Positions 1 through 5,730 of a stretch of 5,730 nt of DNA are shown here, piece by piece. The position numbers and the translations under genes are program-made. The notes beneath the pieces were generated by a model that was not told the origin of the DNA, did no database searches, and saw only the letters and a list, made by a program, of their open reading frames with translations. Source of the stretch: Bacillaceae bacterium (lineage in GTDB: Bacteria; Bacillota; Bacilli; Bacillales; Amphibacillaceae); assembly GCA_030152985.1 (NCBI GenBank), contig JASLIE010000016.1, positions 1 through 5,730 on the forward strand, in the 5' to 3' direction. Numbering within the stretch: the stretch's first letter is position 1; each line of letters begins with the position of its first letter.

Positions 1-8
1 TTCATCAT
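1..8 (-). CDS. Probable start of a further operon gene (only the first codons visible)
   Basis: The hflX stop reads TAATGATGAA on the minus strand, so an ATG overlaps the stop by one base and a second ATG follows at once, preceded by a moderate Shine-Dalgarno-like AAAGGGG. This is the same style of junction as miaA-hfq and suggests another co-translated gene to the left of the window. Only Met-Met and part of a third codon are visible, so the product cannot be identified. In B. subtilis the gene after hflX (ynbA) is ynbB, a PLP-dependent enzyme of the methionine gamma-lyase/aluminium-resistance family. That is a guess by gene order only. Confidence 0.45.
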
Positions 9-1246
9 TAATTCCCCTTTAATTTTCCTGTGAGTGGATGATTTTCTTTAATATATCCACTTAAAAAATATTTGTTTTTTTCTATATCAAATCTCTCTTC
101 TACAATAATAGATTGCTCTTTGAATTCGTGCATAAGTTTTCCTTGACCTGGATCTAGATAGATTGAATAAGTTAACCATGACGACTTTATTAAATCTTCT
201 ATTTCTATTAATAGTTTTTTAATATCTGAATCCTTATATGCACTCATAAGTATATAGGGATGATTGTAAGCAATGAAATCCGAAGTCAATAAATCTTTTT
301 TATTATAAACCGTTAAAATTGGAATATCATTTGCTTCTAAGTCATCTAGTATTTCAAGAACTGTGTTTTGATGTTGTAGATTATCTTCATGTGATGCATC
401 GACTACGTGTAAAATTAAGTCTGCTTCACTAACCTCTTCTAAGGTTGATTTAAAAGCAGCAATTAAAGAGGTTGGTAAAGCTTGTAAAAAACCAACTGTA
501 TCCGTAACTAAGGTCTCAAAGCCTGAAGGTAATTCGAGCTTGCGTGTTAAAGGATCAAGTGTTGCAAACAGTAAGTTTTCCTCTAAAGATTTTTCACTCG
601 TAAGCTGATTAAAGAGTGTTGATTTACCAGCATTTGTATAGCCGACAATTGCAATTTGATAGACATGATTTAATTCTCTCCGTCTTCGGTACTGCTCACG
701 TTGTTTAGCTACTGTTTTTAACCGCTTCTTAATATCGTCAATTCGTCTGCGAATATGTCTTTGATCACTTTCTAACTTCGTTTCACCTGGACCACGTGTG
801 CCGATACCACCACCTAGTCTAGATAGGATTGTCCCCATTCCATGAAGGCGTGGTAACATATATTGAAGTTGTGCGAGCTCGACTTGAAGTTGGCCTTCTC
901 TTGTTTTAGCACGCATCGCAAAAATATCTAAAATCAACTGACTTCGATCAATAATGCGAACACCTAAACGTTCATTTAAATTTCTGAGTTGACTTGGCGA
1001 AAGTTCATCATTACAAATAACGAGGTCAATCTCTTCTTGATCAACTTTTTCTGCAAGCTCATCAAGTTTTCCATCACCAATATAAGTTGCTGAGTGAATA
1101 CGAGTTCTATTTTGTGTTATCACATCAATGACCTCACCACCCGCTGTAACACTTAGTGAATTTAACTCTTCTAAAGTAGATTCAAAATGTTTCTCAGTAT
1201 ACTTAGGTAATTGAACTGCAATAATTAAAACGCGCTCTCTTGACAT
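8..1246 (-). CDS. hflX: Ribosome-associated GTPase HflX
   Basis: HflX (412 aa, close to the roughly 420 aa of B. subtilis YnbA) is a translation-factor-type GTPase that binds the 50S subunit. In studied bacteria it splits stalled or heat-damaged 70S ribosomes and can contribute to antibiotic tolerance. The N-terminal HflX domain (about 1-190) includes the glycine-rich GGGIGTRGPGETKLE loop (145-159), followed by a basic coiled helix (about 160-192, with RRRR at 187-190). The G domain shows G1 GYTNAGKST (202-210), the switch I segment FATLDP (227-232), G3 DTVGF (249-253), G4 NKKD (315-318) and a G5-like SAY (335-337). A short C-terminal domain with LDPGQGKLMHEF (364-375) completes the protein. 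The start is supported by a Shine-Dalgarno site and sits 13 bp after hfq. The other Gram-positive Obg/Era-type GTPases are excluded by the glycine-rich N-terminal loop. Confidence 0.97.
   Translation of the reverse strand: MSRERVLIIAVQLPKYTEKHFESTLEELNSLSVTAGGEVIDVITQNRTRIHSATYIGDGKLDELAEKVDQEEIDLVICNDELSPSQLRNLNERLGVRIIDRSQLILDIFAMRAKTREGQLQVELAQLQYMLPRLHGMGTILSRLGGGIGTRGPGETKLESDQRHIRRRIDDIKKRLKTVAKQREQYRRRRELNHVYQIAIVGYTNAGKSTLFNQLTSEKSLEENLLFATLDPLTRKLELPSGFETLVTDTVGFLQALPTSLIAAFKSTLEEVSEADLILHVVDASHEDNLQHQNTVLEILDDLEANDIPILTVYNKKDLLTSDFIAYNHPYILMSAYKDSDIKKLLIEIEDLIKSSWLTYSIYLDPGQGKLMHEFKEQSIIVEERFDIEKNKYFLSGYIKENHPLTGKLKGN
14..20 (-). promoter_or_regulatory. Possible ribosome binding site for the gene after hflX
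   Basis: AAAGGGG on the minus strand, within the last hflX codons (K-G), lies 5 bases before an ATG at 6-8. The position is right for a Shine-Dalgarno site, but the match is only moderate, and the bases also encode conserved-frame hflX residues. Confidence 0.45.
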
Positions 1247-1251
1247 TTATA

Positions 1252-1258
1252 CACCCCT
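1252..1258 (-). promoter_or_regulatory. Ribosome binding site of hflX
   Basis: AGGGGTG on the minus strand lies 5 bases before the hflX ATG (1244-1246), in the 13 bp gap after hfq. It is a near-consensus Shine-Dalgarno site with one G in place of A, and it overlaps the second of the tandem hfq stop codons. Confidence 0.75.
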
Positions 1259-1259
1259 A

Positions 1260-1484
1260 TTATTCTGATAAATCAATATTTTCTTTCGGAACATAAGTCG
1301 AGATAGCATGCTTATAAATTAATTGTTCCTTACCTTCTGAATTTAAAAGAATGGTAAAGTTATCAAATGCAATTAAAGTACCTCTAAGTTGAAATCCATT
1401 AGTTAAGATAACTGTTAGAGGTGTTTTGTTTTTTCGGACAACATTTAAATAATGGTCTTGTAAATTAGGTTGTTTGCTCATCAT
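1260..1484 (-). CDS. hfq: RNA chaperone Hfq
   Basis: Hfq is a small Sm-fold protein that forms a hexameric ring, binds U-rich and A-rich RNA and can help small RNAs pair with mRNAs; in Bacilli its role is often milder than in enterics. The 74 aa length is typical of Firmicutes Hfq, which lacks the long C-terminal tail of E. coli Hfq (102 aa). Visible are the N-terminal helix with LQD (8-10), the Sm1 region [19 protein letters not shown] (29-47), and the Sm2 motif YKHAIST (57-63), whose Lys58-His59 belong to the proximal uridine-binding pocket. The rim segment reads RKNK (17-20) rather than the arginine-rich patch of E. coli. Two adjacent ATG codons begin the gene; the first overlaps the miaA TGA. 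The gene ends with in-frame tandem stops TAA-TAG (1257-1262), and hflX starts 13 bp later. Confidence 0.97.
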   Translation of the reverse strand: MMSKQPNLQDHYLNVVRKNKTPLTVILTNGFQLRGTLIAFDNFTILLNSEGKEQLIYKHAISTYVPKENIDLSE

Positions 1485-2413
1485 TTATTCTCCTTTAAAA
1501 AGTCTTTAATAAGTGCTTCAACTTCCCTTGAATCTCTCAATACATCTGTTGCATCAAACCAATTAACCTTTAACTTGTTTTTAAACCAAGTTAACTGGCG
1601 CTTAGCGTAATTTCTTGAGTTTTGTTTAAGTTGATCAATACAGTCCTCTAGGCTTCTTCTCCCCTCAAAATATGGAATAAATTCTTTATATCCAATCCCT
1701 CGCATACTTTGTGCTTCACTTAAACCAAGACGATAGAATGCCTCGACCTCCTCAATTAAACCTTCTTCTATCATTTGATCAACTCGATTATTTATTTTTT
1801 CATAAAGTGCTCCTCGGTCTAATGTGAGTCCAATGATTAAGACATCATAAAGTAATTCTTTTGTTTGACTTTTATTCCTTTCACTCATTGTTTTTCCCGT
1901 GACAAGATAGGATTCAATTGCTCGAATAAGTCTTACATGATTATTAGGATGTATTTTATCTGCTTGTTCAGGATCAAGTTCAAGAAGTTTTTTATAGAGT
2001 TTTTCTTGTCCATTTTTTTCAAGATAAGTTTCTAACTCTTGCCTCAACTTTTTATCAGGTTTATTTTCACCAAATTGATAATCATAAATAACTGATTGCA
2101 GATAAAGTCCGCTACCACCAACTAAAAATGGAAGCTTTCCTTTCTTACTTATGCGATTAATAGTAGACCGAGCATCTTTTTGAAAGTCAGCAGTTGAATA
2201 AGTCTCATTGGGTTCTTTAATATCAATTAAGTAATGATTAATCCCTCTTCTTTCCTGCGACATTATTTTGTCAGTGCCAATATCAAATCCTTTATAGACT
2301 TGCATTGAATCTCCGCTCACAATTTCACCACGAAACTTCTCAGCAAGCTTGAGACTTAAATTTGTTTTTCCTACACCTGTTGGGCCAACAAGTATGATTA
2401 ATTTTTCTTTCAT
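1481..2413 (-). CDS. miaA: tRNA dimethylallyltransferase MiaA
   Basis: MiaA (310 aa, normal length) transfers a dimethylallyl group from DMAPP to N6 of adenosine-37 in tRNAs that read codons starting with U. This gives i6A, which other enzymes can thiomethylate; the modification steadies codon-anticodon pairing and reading frame. Visible motifs are the P-loop GPTGVGKT (10-17), [10 protein letters not shown] with the expected catalytic Asp35 (33-42), GGSGLY (99-104), [13 protein letters not shown] (155-167), the RGIGYKE segment (238-244) and the C-terminal [12 protein letters not shown] signature (267-278). The middle part (about 115-210) corresponds to the tRNA-binding helical insertion. The TGA stop overlaps the hfq start as ATGA, and the last codons of miaA also carry the hfq ribosome binding site, so hfq translation is probably coupled to miaA. 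No truncation or missing motif is seen. Confidence 0.98.
   Translation of the reverse strand: MKEKLIILVGPTGVGKTNLSLKLAEKFRGEIVSGDSMQVYKGFDIGTDKIMSQERRGINHYLIDIKEPNETYSTADFQKDARSTINRISKKGKLPFLVGGSGLYLQSVIYDYQFGENKPDKKLRQELETYLEKNGQEKLYKKLLELDPEQADKIHPNNHVRLIRAIESYLVTGKTMSERNKSQTKELLYDVLIIGLTLDRGALYEKINNRVDQMIEEGLIEEVEAFYRLGLSEAQSMRGIGYKEFIPYFEGRRSLEDCIDQLKQNSRNYAKRQLTWFKNKLKVNWFDATDVLRDSREVEALIKDFLKENK
1489..1496 (-). promoter_or_regulatory. Ribosome binding site of hfq, inside the miaA 3' end
   Basis: AAAGGAGA on the minus strand is embedded in the last miaA codons, which encode K-E-N-K before the stop. It lies 4 bases before the first hfq ATG (1482-1484) and 7 before the second (1479-1481). 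A ribosome finishing miaA covers this site, which suggests coupled translation. Spacing does not clearly decide between the two adjacent ATG codons. Confidence 0.8.
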
Positions 2414-2419
2414 TCACTT

Positions 2420-2427
2420 ACTCCTTT
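2420..2427 (-). promoter_or_regulatory. Ribosome binding site of miaA
   Basis: AAAGGAGT on the minus strand lies 6 bases before the miaA ATG (2411-2413), within the 18 bp mutL-miaA gap. It supports this start, which places the P-loop at residues 10-17, as usual for MiaA. Confidence 0.85.
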
Positions 2428-2431
2428 AACC

Positions 2432-4228
2432 TTACATAATTCTTTTAAACATTTTCTCAATCTCAGTTGTCGTGAAGTGGACAATAACAGGACGCCCATG
2501 TGGACAAGTGAAGGGATCTTCAGCTTTTCTTAAATCATTTAATAGACGTGTCATTTCTGTCATATCTAAATAGTGATTTGCCTTGATTGAACGTTTACAA
2601 GACATTAAAATTGCAACTTCCTCTCGAATCTTTTTAATGCTAACTTTATTTTGCTTAATGATTTGCTCTACCATATCACGAATAATATTTTCCTCTTCAC
2701 CTTCAGGAAACCAGATGGGAACAGTTCGAATGGCAAGTGTTTGATGACCAAAGGCTTCAAAAAACAAACCAACATCTTCAAGCATCTTCTCTTCTTCTTT
2801 AATAAAAGCGAGTTCAGACTGTGTAAATTCAAATGTTAAAGGAATCAGGAGTTCTTGTAATTGATTATCCGTTTTGCTGAGTTTATCTCGGTAGTACTCA
2901 TACTTAATTCGTTCTTGAGCAGCATGTTGGTCAATCATATAAAAACCTAATTCATTTTGTGCAAGTATATAGGTACCTTGGAGCTGTCCGATTGGATAAA
3001 GCGGTGGAATTCGCTCTTTTTGCTCTTCTAACTGTTTCTCTTCTACTTGTACTTGCTCGGTAACTTCATGATGGTTAGTTTGTTTTACGCTCTCCTTTTG
3101 AGTAGCACCTGAAAGGTAAGGATCAGGTAGTACCGGTTCACTTTTGTGAAAAGTATCATCAAAATAAGTGTTCGCATTAATTTGAATCGTTGGCTCTTTA
3201 ACATAGCCTTGCTGAGGGCTTGTCTTTTGAAGCTCAGGAATCAATGTTAACTCTTTAAAAACAGACTTTATTGCTTGATTAAGTAACTGGGTTAACTCTT
3301 TTTCTTTACTAAATCTTACCTCAAGCTTTGTCGGATGAACGTTGACATCAACTAAGACTGGATCCATTTTAAGTGATAAAACAACAATAGGATAACGATG
3401 AATCGGAAGCAATGTATGATAGGCATCTGACACTGCTCTATTCAATGCATAATTTTTTATATATCGTCCATTTACGATAAATGTCATATAATTATTTGAT
3501 GCACGTGTTATTTCTGGCCTAGCAATATAACCGCTAATTGAAAAATCACGATCACTTGTTTCGAGTTGGATCATGTTTTTAGCAACATTTAAACCATAAA
3601 TATTTGCAATTACTTGGTTTAACTTTCCATTGCCAGACGTTTTAAAAACTGTTTTATGATTGTGAGTCACCTCAAACCTAATTTCAGGTCTAGCAAGTGC
3701 ATACCGGTTAAGTAAATCAGTAATATGTCCGAGTTCAGTGTGAATCGTTTTCATATATTTTAAACGAGCCGGTGTATTATAAAAAAGTTGTTCAACTTTA
3801 ATCTCAGTTCCTTTACGAGCATCTGTTTTACTAAAATTTTTAATTTCTCCTCCCTCTAAATAAAGGGCGGTTCCCGCTTGATCTCCTGTCGAGGTTTTAA
3901 TCGTTAATTTACTTACAGAAGAGATACTAGCTAGTGCTTCACCTCTAAAGCCAAGTGATTTAATGTGAAATAAATCTGTGTCATACTTTATCTTGCTTGT
4001 CGCATGCCTTAAAAAAGCACGTTTTACATTTTCCTCATCCATTCCAGTGCCATCATCAGACACTCTAATTGATGCAAGACCTGCCTCCTGTAAATCCACT
4101 CGAATCCAACTGCTTTTTGCATCAATACTATTTTCAATTAATTCTTTTACAACTGAAGCAGGACGCTCGACAACTTCCCCTGCTGCTATTTTATTAGATA
4201 AGGCTTCTGGTAATTGACGAATTTCCAT
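2432..4228 (-). CDS. mutL: DNA mismatch repair endonuclease MutL
   Basis: MutL (598 aa) is recruited by mismatch-bound MutS and, in bacteria without MutH, itself nicks the newly made strand. The N-terminal GHKL ATPase (about 1-330) shows [10 protein letters not shown] with the catalytic Glu29 and Asn33, SDDGTGM (57-63), HATSKI (75-80), LGFRGEAL (92-99), the [10 protein letters not shown] segment (148-157) and DVNVHPTK (294-301). A hydrophilic Glu/Gln-rich linker follows (about 331-405). The C-terminal dimerisation/endonuclease domain (about 410-598) has the metal-binding DQHA-X2-E-X4-E motif (433-444), SCK plus SIKAN (543-551), CPHGRP (575-580) and the terminal FKRIM. QELLIP (458-463) matches the clamp-binding QEMIVP-type motif known from B. 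subtilis MutL. The length is slightly below B. subtilis MutL (about 627 aa), with the shortfall probably in the linker. All known key residues are present, so an active nuclease is expected. It is translated just after mutS, and miaA follows 18 bp later. Confidence 0.98.
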   Translation of the reverse strand: MEIRQLPEALSNKIAAGEVVERPASVVKELIENSIDAKSSWIRVDLQEAGLASIRVSDDGTGMDEENVKRAFLRHATSKIKYDTDLFHIKSLGFRGEALASISSVSKLTIKTSTGDQAGTALYLEGGEIKNFSKTDARKGTEIKVEQLFYNTPARLKYMKTIHTELGHITDLLNRYALARPEIRFEVTHNHKTVFKTSGNGKLNQVIANIYGLNVAKNMIQLETSDRDFSISGYIARPEITRASNNYMTFIVNGRYIKNYALNRAVSDAYHTLLPIHRYPIVVLSLKMDPVLVDVNVHPTKLEVRFSKEKELTQLLNQAIKSVFKELTLIPELQKTSPQQGYVKEPTIQINANTYFDDTFHKSEPVLPDPYLSGATQKESVKQTNHHEVTEQVQVEEKQLEEQKERIPPLYPIGQLQGTYILAQNELGFYMIDQHAAQERIKYEYYRDKLSKTDNQLQELLIPLTFEFTQSELAFIKEEEKMLEDVGLFFEAFGHQTLAIRTVPIWFPEGEEENIIRDMVEQIIKQNKVSIKKIREEVAILMSCKRSIKANHYLDMTEMTRLLNDLRKAEDPFTCPHGRPVIVHFTTTEIEKMFKRIM

Positions 4229-4232
4229 AACT

Positions 4233-4240
4233 TCACCTCT
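4233..4240 (-). promoter_or_regulatory. Ribosome binding site of mutL
   Basis: The minus-strand sequence AGAGGTGA lies directly after the mutS TAA and 4 bases before the mutL ATG. It is complementary to the 16S rRNA tail, and it fills most of the 12 bp gap. It supports the ATG at 4226-4228, which also gives the conserved MutL N-terminus ([25 protein letters not shown]). Confidence 0.85.
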
Positions 4241-5730
4241 TTAAAGTTTCTTCTTAAGTTCATAAAGTTTATTTAATGCTTCAATCGGGTTCATCTCTAG
4301 CACATTAAGTTCTTTGATTTCTGTTAAAACCGCTTCCTCGGCTTCAGATAATGTTGCATCTAAATTAAATAGTGAAAGTTGATCGTTTGTATTTGGGGCT
4401 TTCTTTGTTTCGCTTTCAAGCTCTTGTAAAATAATATTAGCTCTAACAATAAGTTCACTTGGTAAATTAGCTAATTGTGCGACGTGAATGCCGTAACTCT
4501 GATCTGCCTTACCTTCTTCAACCTTATGCAAAAAAACAACTTTATCTTCAAACTCCTCAGCTCTGACATGCACATTTTTAAGACGTTTTAAACTTTCCTC
4601 TAATTCTGTTAATTCATGATAATGTGTTGAAAATAATGTTTTAGCTCCAATTTGATTATGGATATACTCAATAATACTTTGTGCAAGTGCCATTCCATCA
4701 TAGGTACTTGTTCCACGACCAATCTCATCGAGTAAAATCAGACTTTGATTTGTTGCATTTGAAAGCGCATGATTCGCCTCAAGCATTTCAACCATAAAGG
4801 TACTCTGACCCGCAACTAAATCATCTGCAGCACCAATTCGAGTAAATATTTGATCAAATAAAACGAGTTCTGCCTCATCTGCAGGAACAAAACAACCAAT
4901 CTGTCCCATAATACTAATCAAGGCAAGTTGTCGCATATATGTGCTCTTACCTGACATGTTTGGTCCGGTGATTAATAAGATATCTTGTTTTTTATCTAAA
5001 TAAATATCATTAGGAACATAACTTTGATCTCTCATGACTTTCTCAATGACAGGATGACGTCCTTCAATAATCTTTACTTTAGTTTGATTAAATTTAGGCC
5101 GTTTATAATTATTTTCATCACTTACTGTAGCAAAGGATTGATAGACATCAATCTCACTTAGAGATTTTGCTAGCATTTGAATTTGTTCAATATCATTTTT
5201 TAGCTTTTCTCTAATTTCAATAAATAATTGATGTTCAAGTTCTTCACTTTTTTCATTAGCTTCTAAAATTAATTTTTCTTTTTCTTTTAACTCTGGCGTA
5301 ATATAACGTTCAGCATTCGTTAATGTTTGTTTACGCTCATAACGTCCCTCAGGAATTAAATGCTTGTTTGCATGCGTAATCTCAATGTAATAGCCAAACA
5401 CACGGTTATAGCCAACCTTTAAAGATTTTATTTGTGTAAGTTCTTTTTCATTTTTTTCAAGTTCTAAAATCCATTGTTTACCATTTCTTGAAGCGTCGCG
5501 GTATTTATCTAACTCTTCATTAAAACCATCTTTGATTATATTCCCTTCAGTGATTGAAATAGGTGCTTGCTCATTAATACTTGAATCGAGTAAATCAACA
5601 AGCTCTTCTGGATAAATAATCGCTTCATTTAATTTATTAAGTTCTATCGCATTAAAAAGAGTCAGGCTTTCTTTTATTATATGTAATTGCTGCAAAGACT
5701 GTTTTATTTGATTCAAATCACTTGCATTCA
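4241..5730 (-). CDS. mutS: DNA mismatch repair protein MutS, C-terminal part (5' end outside window)
   Basis: MutS binds base mismatches and small loops in DNA and uses ATP to change into a sliding clamp that recruits MutL. About 495 complete codons are visible, against roughly 850-900 residues for the family, so the mismatch-binding, connector and early core domains are missing to the right. The frame stays open through 5730. The TTG at 5714-5716 is an internal leucine, preceded by codons for N-A-S-D, so it is not a start. Visible in order are core/lever and clamp helices (about 5700-5100), Walker [10 protein letters not shown] (4940-4966), the ABC-signature region [13 protein letters not shown] (4784-4822), Walker B LILLDE with the catalytic glutamate (4724-4741), and the STHYHEL histidine loop (4610-4630). 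A QLSLF pentapeptide (4367-4381) fits the sliding-clamp binding motif of Gram-positive MutS. The last residues ([16 protein letters not shown]) form the usual C-terminal oligomerisation helix. The gene is intact to its TAA and is followed 12 bp later by mutL. Confidence 0.98.
   Translation of the reverse strand, partial: NASDLNQIKQSLQQLHIIKESLTLFNAIELNKLNEAIIYPEELVDLLDSSINEQAPISITEGNIIKDGFNEELDKYRDASRNGKQWILELEKNEKELTQIKSLKVGYNRVFGYYIEITHANKHLIPEGRYERKQTLTNAERYITPELKEKEKLILEANEKSEELEHQLFIEIREKLKNDIEQIQMLAKSLSEIDVYQSFATVSDENNYKRPKFNQTKVKIIEGRHPVIEKVMRDQSYVPNDIYLDKKQDILLITGPNMSGKSTYMRQLALISIMGQIGCFVPADEAELVLFDQIFTRIGAADDLVAGQSTFMVEMLEANHALSNATNQSLILLDEIGRGTSTYDGMALAQSIIEYIHNQIGAKTLFSTHYHELTELEESLKRLKNVHVRAEEFEDKVVFLHKVEEGKADQSYGIHVAQLANLPSELIVRANIILQELESETKKAPNTNDQLSLFNLDATLSEAEEAVLTEIKELNVLEMNPIEALNKLYELKKKL

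Noticed and set aside
2651..2839. Open plus-strand stretch of 62 codons opposite the mutL 3' part
   Set aside because: It is antisense to the MutL C-terminal domain and its translation resembles no protein I know. It is a shadow frame.
3784..3799. Perfect inverted repeat AAAGTTG-TT-CAACTTT within mutL
   Set aside because: It falls in codons for the conserved MutL segment V-E-Q-L-F, the two-base loop is too short for a good hairpin, and no U-run follows. It is best explained by coding constraint.
3926..3935. 10 bp palindrome ACTAGCTAGT within mutL
   Set aside because: It lies in codons for the conserved E-A-L-A-S-I segment, and a single 10 bp palindrome is expected by chance in this length.
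3978..4217. Open plus-strand stretch of 79 codons opposite the mutL 5' end
   Set aside because: It lies wholly antisense to the strongly conserved GHKL ATPase motifs of MutL, and its translation resembles no family I recognise. It is a shadow frame.
5676..5681. TATAAT-like -10 box on the minus strand inside mutS (also at 3776-3781 in mutL and 302-307 in hflX)
   Set aside because: None has a recognisable TTGACA-like -35 box at 16-18 bases or a TGN extension, and such hexamers are common in AT-rich coding sequence.
5714..5716. TTG as a possible start codon for a shortened MutS
   Set aside because: The frame is open upstream to the window edge with MutS-like residues (N-A-S-D-L), there is no Shine-Dalgarno site before it, and the MutS N-terminal domains must lie further right. 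It is an internal leucine codon.

Overview
The window is a tightly packed piece of a low-GC Gram-positive (Bacilli-type, most likely Bacillaceae-like) chromosome. All genes lie on the minus strand and are read from high to low coordinates: mutS (5' part outside the window), mutL, miaA, hfq, hflX, then the apparent first bases of another gene at the left edge. The assignment to Bacilli rests on AT-rich sequence, strong Shine-Dalgarno sites, a short Bacillus-type Hfq, an endonuclease-type MutL (the kind found in bacteria that lack MutH), and sliding-clamp motifs close to those known in Bacillus MutS and MutL. The genus cannot be named from this sequence alone.

Layout, in transcription order: mutS 3' part (5730-4241), 12 bp gap, mutL (4228-2432), 18 bp gap, miaA (2413-1481), 4 bp ATGA overlap, hfq (1484-1260), 13 bp gap, hflX (1246-8), then a TAATG stop/start overlap into a further ORF that leaves the window at base 1. 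No gap exceeds 18 bp. I see no terminator hairpin and no convincing promoter, so the genes look like one transcription unit whose promoter lies upstream, beyond base 5730. There are no RNA genes, mobile elements, CRISPR arrays or tandem repeats.

Functionally, MutS and MutL form the core of post-replicative mismatch repair: MutS recognises the mismatch, and MutL nicks the new strand with help from the sliding clamp. MiaA prenylates A37 of tRNAs that read codons beginning with U. Hfq is the Sm-like RNA chaperone. HflX is a ribosome-associated GTPase linked to rescue and recycling of stalled or stressed ribosomes. The mutL-miaA-hfq-hflX order matches the well-known enterobacterial superoperon, so this is a conserved housekeeping neighbourhood. 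I found no evidence for a new biological system. The findings below are modest points about gene junctions, motifs and homopolymer runs.
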